Origin: Trichomonas vaginalis G3
Lineage: Eukaryota; Parabasalia; Trichomonadida; Trichomonadidae
Direction of reading: 5' to 3'
Assembly (NCBI RefSeq): GCF_026262505.1
Contig: NC_067207.1
Coordinates: forward strand, 15,034,082-15,098,081
Length of the DNA stretch: 64,000 nt
The position numbers were made by a program, and so were the translations under genes. The notes below the pieces were generated by a model. The model made no database searches. It worked only from the letters and a program-made list of their open reading frames with translations, and was not told the origin of the DNA. Position 1 is the stretch's first letter, and each line of letters begins with the position of its first letter. This document shows positions 21,090 to 29,147 of the stretch, piece by piece.

Positions 21090-22315
21090 ATGTACAGAAT
21101 AGATGTTTCAGTTTTTATGACTTCCAAGCATTCAGAAATATGTGTCCATTTCGAGACTATAACAAAGCAGTCGAGAATTTGAAACGTTTAGTCATTTATG
21201 TTGACTCTGCCCAGAATGTTATGTCATGAAAGAATGGATGTTGTCTTTAACAAACCAAGAGCAACAATAGTTTCAGAACAAGAATGTAGACAGAAACTTA
21301 AGAAAATAACAGTCGTACAAGTTGGTATGAAGATGTTAGATGCTTGGGATATTATTGTCAAAGTTAGAAGATTTTTCAGTTCGTGGTATAAAGTTCTATC
21401 ACCTTCTCCAAACTTCTATTCTATCTTCACTGGATATAAATACGAACAAGTAGAATGGAAAAAATATTATAGAAGCTTGGGTTAGACCATGTCAAAGAAA
21501 TTATATGCAATGGAAACGAAAAGGTTATGAGTATATCTTATGTTGGTTTGCAAACATCTTAAATCCAAGTGCTAAGAATGAAAACTGCTCTCATTATAAT
21601 TGGAAAACAAGGAACTGGTAAGAACACATTCTTTACAGATATCTTATGCAAACTATTAGAAGGTTATTCGAACCCTAATATGACAAACTTAGAAAACATC
21701 TGTGGCAAGTTTAACTCCTCAATAGAGAATATGAAACTTATAGTTTGCAATGAACTTCAAAGTATAGATACAACAAAAGTTTTGAACTCAGATGCTTTGA
21801 AGAGTCTTATAACAGACAAAGTTGGAGTTGTTGAAAGAAAATATAAAGACCAAAGAGTTTGTGAAAATGTTGCAAACTTCATTATGGTTTCAAACAATGT
21901 TGTTCCGATGAAGTTAGAAAGTTCTGACAGAAGATATGTAGTTGTCAGAACGTCAGATTCTCATATGCAAGATACAGAATATTTTGACGACTTAGCAGAA
22001 ACTTTGACATCTGACTTTTACAACCACTTGTTCTCATATTTCATGACATTAGATATTTCTAAGTTCAATCCAAGACAAATTCCACATACCGAAGAAAGAC
22101 AAACATTGTTAGAAGCAAACAAGAGTGTATATGAACTGTTTATAGATGAGACTAACTTTGAGTGTTTAGATGAAAGGTCATTGTACGATTCGTATAAACA
22201 ATATTGTCAAGAATATGGTTATATGGCAGCTTCTAAACGAACATTCTTGGCAAATGTCAAAAGTCTTTTAGATGTTCAGAACGGCGTATATACAAAGAAA
22301 AATTTTTCTGAGTAA
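21090..22315 (+). CDS. Element 1: SF3 (D5-like) helicase/primase-type ATPase (broken)
   Basis: The C-terminal part carries all SF3 helicase signatures: IIIGKQGTGKNTFF (motif A), MKLIVCNELQ (motif B) and NFIMVSNN (motif C). These are followed by an arginine-containing SSDRRYVVV stretch and a C-terminal winged-helix-like region. The N-terminal part includes KYEQVEWKKYYRSLG. SF3 enzymes are replicative helicases of DNA viruses and some Polinton-related elements. It lies upstream of the acidic-tail gene that in element 2 sits next to the polymerase, so it belongs to a replication block. TTTTTATTTTTATAAAA precedes the ATG. It is broken, with about two to three breaks. No counterpart is visible in element 2. 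Confidence 0.75.
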
Positions 22316-22351
22316 ATTTAAAAAAAAATCTTTTTTTATCCGATAAAAAAG

Positions 22352-22771
22352 ATGACGAAATTCATCTCAGTAAATAAGTACATGACAGAAGTCAAAGATA
22401 AGTTAGCTCCATTCGCATATTTGAATGTTTACTTCTACAATTTTGAAAAGTCTACATTTGACAAAATTTGGAACATTGCACCAGTTAAGTTTGCTGTTGT
22501 TAGAAAAAGTGGTGCAACTTTTGAAGACTTAGACATAGAAGGTTTGTTAGCAGTCAAAGAAAATTTTGACAGAAAGTTCTCAAAACTCGAAGAAGGCAAA
22601 GCATACAAACTTGTTATACCTTATGAACCAAAGAAAGCAGACGACTATGAATATTATGAGTCTAAGATAGTTGAAGTTCAAGGTAAATTGGGTAAAAAGA
22701 TTTTAGAGTCTAAGCCAGTGTTTGCCCCTAAAGAGGAAGAGAACATTGACATTGACCCAGAAATGTTCTAA
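22352..22771 (+). CDS. Element 1: SSB-like acidic-tail protein candidate
   Basis: This intact 139-aa frame starts MTKFISVNKYMTEVKDKLAP and ends EEENIDIDPEMF. TTTTTTTATCCGATAAAA lies just before the ATG. It pairs with the 156-aa element 2 gene at 49112-49582, which is also next to replication genes and ends in an acidic tail with a terminal hydrophobic residue. Similar size, a beta-rich core and an acidic tail ending in a hydrophobic residue recall single-stranded-DNA-binding proteins. This is an analogy, not a recognised family match. It looks whole. Confidence 0.65.
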   Translation: MTKFISVNKYMTEVKDKLAPFAYLNVYFYNFEKSTFDKIWNIAPVKFAVVRKSGATFEDLDIEGLLAVKENFDRKFSKLEEGKAYKLVIPYEPKKADDYEYYESKIVEVQGKLGKKILESKPVFAPKEEENIDIDPEMF

Positions 22772-22789
22772 AAATAAAATTTTATTTTT

Positions 22790-23252
22790 ACATGTCAAAT
22801 TTCTTTTTCTCTGGAACTGGTTCAGGTTCTTTCTTCTCTTCTACTTTCTTTTCTTTTCTTTTCTTTCTTTTCTCTCTTCTTCTTCTTTTCTGGTGGAGTT
22901 ATGTCAAATTTCTTTCAGAACCATATTTATGTAAAAGTTCTTTGTCCTTTAATAGCTCTTCTATTCTGTTTTCTATTTCATCTTCAAGAACAGCGCATGT
23001 GCCTTCTTTGCATTCTAAGAACTTTTGTTGGACTTCATCTTTCCAATCGGCGTCATCTCTGTCAACAAGTCTGTCATTGACAAACTTAAAGACTTCTCTG
23101 CTTAAATTTTTATGGTTCTTGTCATATTCCCAGAAACAGAACTTTAGAACAAATTCACCTTTCTTGTTTACACTATGTAAGATTTTATGGTCGACAGAAG
23201 TTTTAGAGTCAAAAAGCTTGTCTCGAATATAGATAGCGAAATCACTAGACAT
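22790..23252 (-). CDS. Element 1: small acidic protein with Lys/Glu-rich tail (broken)
   Basis: The start MSSDFAIYIRDKLFDSK is preceded by AAAATTTTTATCTTTTTGAA, matching the Maverick promoter-like motif. The first 110 residues look folded, with many Asp, Glu and Lys. The rest is Lys/Glu/Pro-rich low complexity. It converges with the acidic-tail gene and is divergent from the packaging ATPase, with 36 bp between the two starts. I do not recognise a family. It reads as broken with about one break. Confidence 0.5.
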
Positions 23253-23288
23253 TTTCAAAAAGATAAAAATTTTAATTTTTCTAAAAAT

Positions 23289-24159
23289 ATGTTAGAAAAA
23301 AAGTTTGCTGACATTGACAAGAAATTTGAGAATGTTTTAAACAAGAACAAGAGGAAGTTAGAAAATGCTCAGATAAAACCCATACATGAAAAGTTCTTAT
23401 TTGCTCAGAATGGTATAACAGGTCTAATCGCACCACCTGGGTCGGGTAAGACTTTCACTTATCTTAAAATGGCTGCACAACAACAAGAATAGATGAGAAG
23501 AACCATTCTATGAGTTAGTTGTTATTTGTAGTACTTCTGGTCAATTTGACAAACCGTCAATTCGTTCAAAGATATTATAAAGAAGTCTAAGTTAGTATGT
23601 ATAAAGGATACTGAGTTGTTAGATTGGATAAAGAAGTACCAAAGAAGAGTTTTGAAGTATAATGCTATAAATGAGTATATAAATTCGAAGTTTAAAGACC
23701 CAAATGAGGAAATGCAGAGAATATTAGAGAAGAAACACTTCAGAACAAACAGAAAGAGATAGAATACATTTCGAAGAAATTGCAATCTTACGATTGGAAA
23801 ACGTACCCTCATAGATGTCTTCTTATCTTAGATGACTTTGCTTCTCATCCTTTGTTAAAGAACAGAGAACAAGATATGTGTCGAATTCTTAAGAAACTTA
23901 GGCACTTTAACATCTCAGTTGTCATTTGTGTACAGACAGCAAGAGTTTAAGTAAGGATGTTAAAAGAATACTTACTGACATTATACTTTTCCCTGGATTG
24001 TCCGAAGACGATTTCATGGAACTTATGAAAGAGTCCATGGCAGGTAAGTTTGACAGACATGAACTATGGGAGAAGTACAAAGTCATACAAGACCCTCATA
24101 CTTCTTTCAGAATTCATATCTACGCAAACAAAGTTCAAATTGTAAAAAGTCAAGCTTGA
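23289..24159 (+). CDS. Element 1: FtsK/HerA-type genome-packaging ATPase (broken)
   Basis: The N-terminus (MLEKKFADIDKKFENVLN) is a coiled region. GLIAPPGSGKTFTYLK is the Walker A motif and LLILDDFASHPLL the Walker B motif. The C-terminal part (VKRILTDIILFPGLSEDDFM) corresponds closely to the element 2 ATPase at 59241-60128 (IKRLITDFVIFQGFSRYDIE). In Polintons and related viruses this enzyme drives genome packaging into the capsid. The two copies are on opposite strands relative to their elements' other genes. It reads as broken, with about two to three breaks. Confidence 0.75.
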
Positions 24160-24202
24160 AAAATAAAGAGTTTTGGCGACTGGGGTTTCTTCCCTACTCG
24201 CT

Positions 24203-24417
24203 GTGCTTCACTGTTTTCATACGGAATTCAATAAAAATAATGTTTATGTTAGAATGTTAGATCTAACATGTTTTCTAACATGTTTTCTAACATGGTCTAA
24301 AACATACAAAACTCATGAAATTTCATACGGAATTCAATAAAAATAATGTTTATGTTAGAATGTTAGATCTAACATGTTTTCTAACATGTTTTCTAACATA
24401 ACTATTTACAAGCGTTT
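24203..24417 (-). promoter_or_regulatory. Element 1: two operator-like modules, TGTTAG type
   Basis: Two copies of a roughly 105-bp unit. Each contains the 14-bp palindrome TGTTAGATCTAACA (24255-24268 and 24361-24374) followed by two further CTAACA half-sites spaced 12 bp apart through T-tracts. On the other side an extra half-site stands 8 bp away. Read on the minus strand, this matches the modules at 25383-25625 and at 50935-50972. The module sits between the ATPase 3' end and the 3' end of the next minus-strand gene. Confidence 0.7.
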
Positions 24418-24478
24418 TACATGGTATATGTTGCGATGGTTCATGACTCTAAACAATTTCGTAGCTTCTATTTCTTCT

Positions 24479-25314
24479 TCAGTATGTCAAAAGTTTTAAC
24501 GATACCGAAGTTTCTTTATACTTCTTCTTGACGTCAGATAGAAGGAAATCTTCTGCAGTTGGATAGTTTTTGTTCAGAAATTCTAACATGTTCATTTTAT
24601 CTTCTGCTGGTTTCTCTGCTTCTTTCTTTAAGTCAGCATAGTCGTTTCGCATACGTTCTATCTCTTTGACGGAGTAGTTATATTTCCTCATTGCTGCTTT
24701 ACATTTTGAACATTGCGGGTTCATTTTTGCGTTATATTCTGAAACCTTACCTGCTAAAACAACTAAGGCGTCAATGGTTTTCTTCATCTCGAACATAGCG
24801 GGTCTTATTTGTTCGTTCCATACCTTACCCTACTATCTTTATCTCTTATTTCCAAACACATTTTGCAACTAATGAAACAAAGTTGTCGTAGGTCTTAAAT
24901 TCTTCGATTGTAAAGGTCAGAGATGTTCTTATATACCATGTCGCAATCTTTGTCCATAACCTTATGGTTGCAATGAAAACCAAGGAATTCATAATTTACC
25001 TTTCGTATGAACTTCTTTAATTTCTACTGAGTCAGTTGCTTTGACTTCTATTTCGTCAAATTCGGGAATGGTTAGTTTTTGTTGTTGATTTCAGGCAATT
25101 TGGGTAAATGGTCAATAATGTCCTGCATTTCATAAAGATACTGTTCATTTGTTTCATCTTTCGCACTACAGTCTAAATTACTTGTTAACAATTCCTGCTT
25201 TATCTTCTGGATTTTTGTTTCGAAAGTATATGAAGAAGGAATGAAGCTTTTCATCTCTACTAACATTGAAGTTGGGTTCATAACTAGCGAGTTTGGTGCT
25301 GTAGTTGCTAACAT
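24479..25314 (-). CDS. Element 1: unrecognised gene flanked by inverted operator modules (broken)
   Basis: The start MLATTAPNSLVMNPTSMLVE opens a gene of about 275 codons. Its middle and C-terminal parts are helical and charged, with a CSKC pair near the C-terminal third (NPQCSKCKAAMRKYNYSVKE) and a coiled-coil-like end. No family is recognised. Its upstream region holds operator-like modules, as does the upstream region of the KilA-N gene in element 2, and a second set lies past its 3' end in inverted orientation. A regulator that binds these modules is a reasonable guess from position only. It is broken, with about three breaks. Confidence 0.45.
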
Positions 25315-25382
25315 GTTCTTACAATAAAAATAAAAATATTTTTTTAAAAAAAACCAACTTTTTTTTTATGTTTTTTGTGAAA

Positions 25383-25625
25383 GTGTCAAAACTCATGAAT
25401 TTCGAGAGTTTTAGACCATGTTAGAAAACGTGTTAGAAAACATGTTAGATCTAACATTCTAACATAAATTATATTTTTTGGTGTAAATTTCATGAAAATT
25501 CAAGAGTTTTAGACCATGTTAGAAACGTGTTAGAAAACATGTTAGATCTAACATTCTAACATAAATTATATTTTTGGTGTAAATTTCATGAAAATTCAAG
25601 AGTTTAGACCATGTTAGAAAACGGT
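25383..25625 (+). promoter_or_regulatory. Element 1: two and a half operator-like modules, TGTTAG type
   Basis: Two full copies and one partial copy of the roughly 105-bp unit, in the opposite orientation to 24203-24417. Each full copy reads TGTTAG-spacer-TGTTAG-spacer-TGTTAGATCTAACA, with palindromes at 25443-25456 and 25540-25553 and a further TAACA half-site just after. The unit begins with GAGTTTTAGACCA and is followed by AT-rich sequence including GGTGTAAAT. It stands upstream of the minus-strand gene at 25314 and of the plus-strand gene at 25651. Confidence 0.7.
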
Positions 25626-25650
25626 TTAATAGAAAAAGTGTTATTTTTTC

Positions 25651-25845
25651 ATGTCCGAAGACTCGAAGGTGCAACACTTCCAAAATACCGACGAACTCAG
25701 AAGAGCAGCATGGCAGTATCTTCTTGACAACTTCTTTGAGTTCTCCAGGAACACCTTGGAAAATGCTGAAGAACTCCGACACAGAGAAATTTGGAGAAAT
25801 GCACTCCAATACTACATTGACAAACAAAGGGTAAACAAAGGGTAA
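25651..25845 (+). CDS. Element 1 cassette: 64-aa helical protein
   Basis: The small intact frame starts MSEDSKVQHFQNTDELRRAA and is highly charged and helical. AAAAAGTGTTATTTTTTC lies immediately before the ATG, a motif shared with other genes of this cassette and different from the TTTTTATC motif of the structural genes. It is followed 41 bp later by another small gene on the same strand. No family is recognised. Codon use is less AT-biased than in the neighbouring Maverick genes. Confidence 0.5.
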   Translation: MSEDSKVQHFQNTDELRRAAWQYLLDNFFEFSRNTLENAEELRHREIWRNALQYYIDKQRVNKG

Positions 25846-25886
25846 AATAAGACTAAAAACTTAACGTTTAAAAAGTGACATTTTTA

Positions 25887-26087
25887 ATGAGCTCCGAGTC
25901 ACCGAGAAAACTTGGTCAGATGTTAGCAGCTTACTTCCCTGAGGAGGATGGAAGCGTTACATACGTAAGGTTCAAAAACAACGAACCTGGAATTGCGTAC
26001 CAAATTCGCAATTACATGACATGGAAGAGTACGAAAAGGTTCCTACAAGAGAAACCAGCTCTAAAACACTCAGAAAAGAAAGAATAA
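25887..26087 (+). CDS. Element 1 cassette: 66-aa hypothetical protein
   Basis: Starts MSSESPRKLGQMLAAYFPEE directly after AAAAAGTGACATTTTTA, the clearest copy of the cassette motif. The middle (SVTYVRFKNNEPGIAYQIRN) looks like a small beta-rich domain and the C-terminus is basic. No family is recognised. It converges with the minus-strand Pro-rich gene, with 27 bp between their stops. It looks whole. Confidence 0.5.
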   Translation: MSSESPRKLGQMLAAYFPEEDGSVTYVRFKNNEPGIAYQIRNYMTWKSTKRFLQEKPALKHSEKKE

Positions 26088-26114
26088 AAAGTTAACTCGT
26101 AATTGTTTATTTTT

Positions 26115-26696
26115 TTACTTGTATGGGCAAGCTGCAAGAATGAAGTCGACTATCTCAGTCTTTGTCTTGACCAGTTGGACTGCTCTTGCGAGTACGTCTG
26201 TTTTGCGGTCTCCAGCTGGTGTCTGACCTTCGTAATTGCGCATGTTCTTGAGAGCTCCAACTGTAAATGGTTGTAGGATGAAGAGTCTCTCAGACTGCTT
26301 GAGGTAGTCTTCACGGTCACGAACCGAATCTGTGGTACGAGTCGAATCGGTCGACTTTAGGGAAGAGACTGAAAGCCTGTCATCTTCCATAGGGGCTGTG
26401 GCATACTCTTTGCGTAAACGGTTCAGACCTTCCTCGAACTCTTGGTCTCTCTTGGATTGAGATTGGAATTGGAATTGGGGTGGAGCTTGCTGGAACATCC
26501 AAGGGTTGGGGAAGTAAGGCATAGGCTGAGGAGGGTAGTTCGGGAAGCCTTGTAGTGGAAATTGGTAGTAACCTTGAGGTGGAAATTGGTAGTAAATCGG
26601 AGGTACTTGCTGGAACTGAGGTTGCTGAGGAGACTGTTGTGGTTCTTTAGGTTCCTCTGGTTTGGGAATCGGCTCGGTTGGTGGGACGTCGGACAT
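26115..26696 (-). CDS. Element 1 cassette: Pro/Gln/Tyr-rich protein
   Basis: The 193-aa product starts MSDVPPTEPIPKPEEPKEPQ. Residues 1-90 are a disordered Pro/Gln/Phe/Tyr-rich region with YYQFPPQG-type repeats. Residues 95-193 are charged and helical, ending FILAACPYK. The low-complexity N-terminus recalls virion or phase-separating proteins, but nothing assigns a function. A 22-bp tandem repeat lies just upstream of the start. I chose the ATG after the repeat because the open frame upstream is only the translated repeat. Confidence 0.5.
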   Translation of the reverse strand: MSDVPPTEPIPKPEEPKEPQQSPQQPQFQQVPPIYYQFPPQGYYQFPLQGFPNYPPQPMPYFPNPWMFQQAPPQFQFQSQSKRDQEFEEGLNRLRKEYATAPMEDDRLSVSSLKSTDSTRTTDSVRDREDYLKQSERLFILQPFTVGALKNMRNYEGQTPAGDRKTDVLARAVQLVKTKTEIVDFILAACPYK

Positions 26697-26710
26697 TCGT
26701 TTGTGTCCTG

Positions 26711-26800
26711 TCGGAAGGAAGAACTTTTTCTGTCGGAAGGAAGAACTTTTTCTGTCGGAAGGAAGAACTTTTTCTGTCGGAAGGAAAAACTTTTTCTGAA
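26711..26800 (+). repeat. 22-bp tandem repeat, four copies
   Basis: Four nearly perfect copies of a unit containing TCGGAAGGAAGAACTTTTTC. The array precedes the Pro-rich gene on the minus strand, where each unit presents AGAAAAAGTTCTTCC, close to the AAAAAGTG motif of the other cassette genes. A looser GTCGGGAAA/TTTTCC series continues to about 26920. Confidence 0.75.
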
Positions 26801-26835
26801 GTTCGACCAAAAGTTCTCAATTTTCGAAAATTTGA

Positions 26836-27261
26836 ATGGTTTACGGACGGACAACTGGAAGCGTCCTTCCTGTCGTCGGGAAATTTTTTTCCAGTTGTCG
26901 GGAAAATATTTTCCTGTCGGATGGAAGGACTCGGAATACCGAAGGATTTGACGAGGCAATTTACCTTATAGAGATAAATGAAGTTGTTAAGCAGTACTTG
27001 CGCAGGGTAATGAAGCCAAGGTCAAGTTCACCACTATTTCTGGAAGGTCTACACTTCAGCTCGAGACTTCGACTGGAATTCCAATTCAAAATACCAGACG
27101 GGACAGCCTACGATGGCATAAAGGACGCCAAAAGAGAAGCTCTTGTTAAGTTCCTAAACAAACGTCCTTGGATAAAAATACCAAACAAGGAGAACCCCCT
27201 ACCCCATATGAAATTGGCAATTCAGTCTCTCCTTCACTTCTCGGTCAGCCGTTCTACATAA
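26836..27261 (+). CDS. Element 1 cassette: hypothetical protein
   Basis: An open frame of 141 codons. The first third reads through the repetitive GTCGGGAAA region and is probably not native; a second ATG (MKPRSSSPLFLEGLHFSS) begins more convincing protein of about 83 residues. The stretch DGIKDAKREALVKFLNKRPW suggests a folded helical part. No family is recognised. It sits between the 22-bp repeat and the next plus-strand gene. Confidence 0.35.
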   Translation: MVYGRTTGSVLPVVGKFFSSCRENIFLSDGRTRNTEGFDEAIYLIEINEVVKQYLRRVMKPRSSSPLFLEGLHFSSRLRLEFQFKIPDGTAYDGIKDAKREALVKFLNKRPWIKIPNKENPLPHMKLAIQSLLHFSVSRST

Positions 27262-27368
27262 CCTGTGAAGGCGACATCCAACCAGTTCAGTCAACCTTAA
27301 CGTTTTGAGTAAAAACATTTTTTTCATTTTTGAATGAAGCAAGTTAAATTCGTCCCACACCAATCTCA

Positions 27369-27917
27369 ATGGACGATGAAGAGTTTCAAGCCATGCTTGA
27401 AGGTGTTGAGAACGACATAGACGGCGAACTTGAAGGAGCTCAAACCACAATTGCAACCAAAATTGCAGGAGTCAAGGAACAGATAGCTCCACTTAAAGCT
27501 ACCAAAGCTACTCTTGACCTCATGGATAGTTACCGTTTAGATGTCAAGAGTGGAATAAGACATTTAAAATTAAAACTTCTAAACTACGAAGCTATACTCC
27601 AGAAGTTAGCAGAAATGAGAAGACTTTACCAGAGCTACTTACATGTAAGGGACTTACCTTCAAGCAGTCCGACCAAAGATGAATTTTCTGACATTGTCCC
27701 AATTTTGTCCGAAAGTCAGCTCAGATGTTTTGAACTGCTCCCAACATATCCAGAATATGAACGTTTGCCTGAACTCTTCCGCAATCTCAAAAAACGTTTT
27801 TTGGTTCTCATGTTCGAAACTTTTATCGGAAGAGACAACAAACGTTCAGAAGAAGAACAAGATATTATTTTAAACTTGTTGTATGACTTAACCGTCATAA
27901 CAAGCTTTTTGAAGTAA
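27369..27917 (+). CDS. Element 1 cassette: 182-aa helical protein
   Basis: An intact frame starting MDDEEFQAMLEGVENDIDGE. The N-terminal 110 residues form a long helical/coiled-coil region, and the rest is helical with aromatic and basic residues (PELFRNLKKRFLVLMFETFI). No family is recognised. It is less AT-biased than the capsid and polymerase genes, like its cassette neighbours. It precedes the HNH gene by 32 bp on the same strand and looks whole. Confidence 0.55.
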   Translation: MDDEEFQAMLEGVENDIDGELEGAQTTIATKIAGVKEQIAPLKATKATLDLMDSYRLDVKSGIRHLKLKLLNYEAILQKLAEMRRLYQSYLHVRDLPSSSPTKDEFSDIVPILSESQLRCFELLPTYPEYERLPELFRNLKKRFLVLMFETFIGRDNKRSEEEQDIILNLLYDLTVITSFLK

Positions 27918-27949
27918 AACCGTCATTCTCAAACCACTTCATTTTTTCG

Positions 27950-28645
27950 ATGTCCGAACAAGCACCGAAGCCGAACACAATGGCAGATGTCCTTTCAATG
28001 TTGCCAGACAAGCGCCCAGTTCAAATTCAAATTTTGAATTTGAAAGCTCATCTGACAAACACCGTTAAGACTCTCCAAAGTAGTCTTATGGAAGAGATGA
28101 CCAAGCTCAAAGCCGATGTCCTCATGAACCAAGCTTCCAATGAGAAATGCCTGAATGATTTGACGGAAACCTTGCGCATTTACGCGAGAGAGAACCGAGA
28201 CCTTGCCAGACTCATCTACCGTTTCTTCGAAGAGATAGACGCCATCTGGAAGGTACTCGGAAAGGACAGAACCTCCAACACCGTAATTCGTGAGTACCAA
28301 ATTGAAGAAGGAATTGTCGAAGAAGAAGAGAAACACGAAGAAGAAGAGGAAGAAGAAGAGAAACACGAAGAAAAGGAAGTTTGGGCAACCCTTGTTGCCG
28401 ATGACAGTTATGAAATTTCCCAACCCTACCCATACAAAATCCGCAACAAGGAGACAGGCAAGGTTCTTACCCCAGTCCTCAACAACTTGGGACACTTGAA
28501 CCTTAACCTTCGGAATCGCGGTTCAATCTCCATGGGCAAGCTTGTCGCAATTCAATGGGTTCCAAATCCAGGCAAGAAGACGAAGGTCAGACACATTGAC
28601 GGTGACAAGCTCAACAACCGTAAGGAGAACCTCGAGTGGTTCTAA
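27950..28645 (+). CDS. Element 1 cassette: NUMOD4/HNH-type endonuclease with coiled-coil N-terminus
   Basis: The 231-aa product has three parts. An N-terminal helical region (1-120) is followed by a Glu-rich linker (about 125-145). A C-terminal domain (150-231) starts YEISQPYPYKIRNKETGKVL and contains KLVAIQWVPNP and VRHIDGDKLNNRKENLEW. That last string is the HNH_3 signature (HiDg.k.NN...NLEW), and the domain as a whole matches NUMOD4-HNH homing-type nucleases. Such enzymes nick or cut DNA and often help spread the DNA that carries them. Its presence in a cassette of small genes with their own upstream motif fits an acquired module. It looks whole. Confidence 0.7.
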   Translation: MSEQAPKPNTMADVLSMLPDKRPVQIQILNLKAHLTNTVKTLQSSLMEEMTKLKADVLMNQASNEKCLNDLTETLRIYARENRDLARLIYRFFEEIDAIWKVLGKDRTSNTVIREYQIEEGIVEEEEKHEEEEEEEEKHEEKEVWATLVADDSYEISQPYPYKIRNKETGKVLTPVLNNLGHLNLNLRNRGSISMGKLVAIQWVPNPGKKTKVRHIDGDKLNNRKENLEWF

Positions 28646-28694
28646 GAGTAAAAAAATTTTATTTTAGGGGGAAACCCCGAGTAAATTTAGGTGT

Positions 28695-28958
28695 TTATTT
28701 AGTTAAGTAGCTTAAATTAATGAGAATTTGGACAAGTAGTTCCTGACCCCTGAATTGGACTCTTTCGTCATCCCAGTTGCCTAGGAGGTCGTCCCAGAGG
28801 AGTTGGTAGATTTGCCAATCCAAGGACGATTTGTCCTCCCAGGCATTGAGGATGTACTGCTCGTAGAGTCTCATGACCTCTGCCTTGCACCAGACACCCT
28901 CTCCCTTGGAACGTAAGGCTTCTTCGAAGTGCTCGAATGCGATTGGCTGCGTGACCAT
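28695..28958 (-). CDS. Element 1 cassette: 87-aa hypothetical protein
   Basis: Starts MVTQPIAFEHFEEALRSKGE. It is acidic, helical and rich in Trp (four in the C-terminal half: AWEDKSSLDW, LLWDDLLGNW). AAAAAGTGTCATTTCAG lies immediately before the ATG, the cassette motif. It is divergent from the next plus-strand frame with 30 bp between starts. No family is recognised. Confidence 0.5.
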   Translation of the reverse strand: MVTQPIAFEHFEEALRSKGEGVWCKAEVMRLYEQYILNAWEDKSSLDWQIYQLLWDDLLGNWDDERVQFRGQELLVQILINLSYLTK

Positions 28959-28988
28959 CTGAAATGACACTTTTTGTCCGTTTGGTCA

Positions 28989-29147
28989 ATGTTTGTGTCT
29001 CGTGCCATAGTCGACGAAAATACAAACAAACAGGTTATATATGAGTTTGAGACCAAGAATGGTGTAACTCGACCTGTCCGATTCAAAGACTCCGAGGGCG
29101 ACCATGAAATTAAACGGAAATTAGCTAGGAAGGAATATAAAAATTTT
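28989..29147 (+). CDS. Element 1 cassette: small frame running into the polymerase gene
   Basis: The frame starts MFVSRAIVDENTNKQVIYEF and reads as plausible protein for about 50 codons. It stays open past 29147, where it becomes the antisense of the polymerase gene 3' end. It therefore looks truncated at the junction between the cassette and the polymerase block. The real end cannot be placed. It shares a 30-bp divergent promoter with the gene at 28958. Confidence 0.35.
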
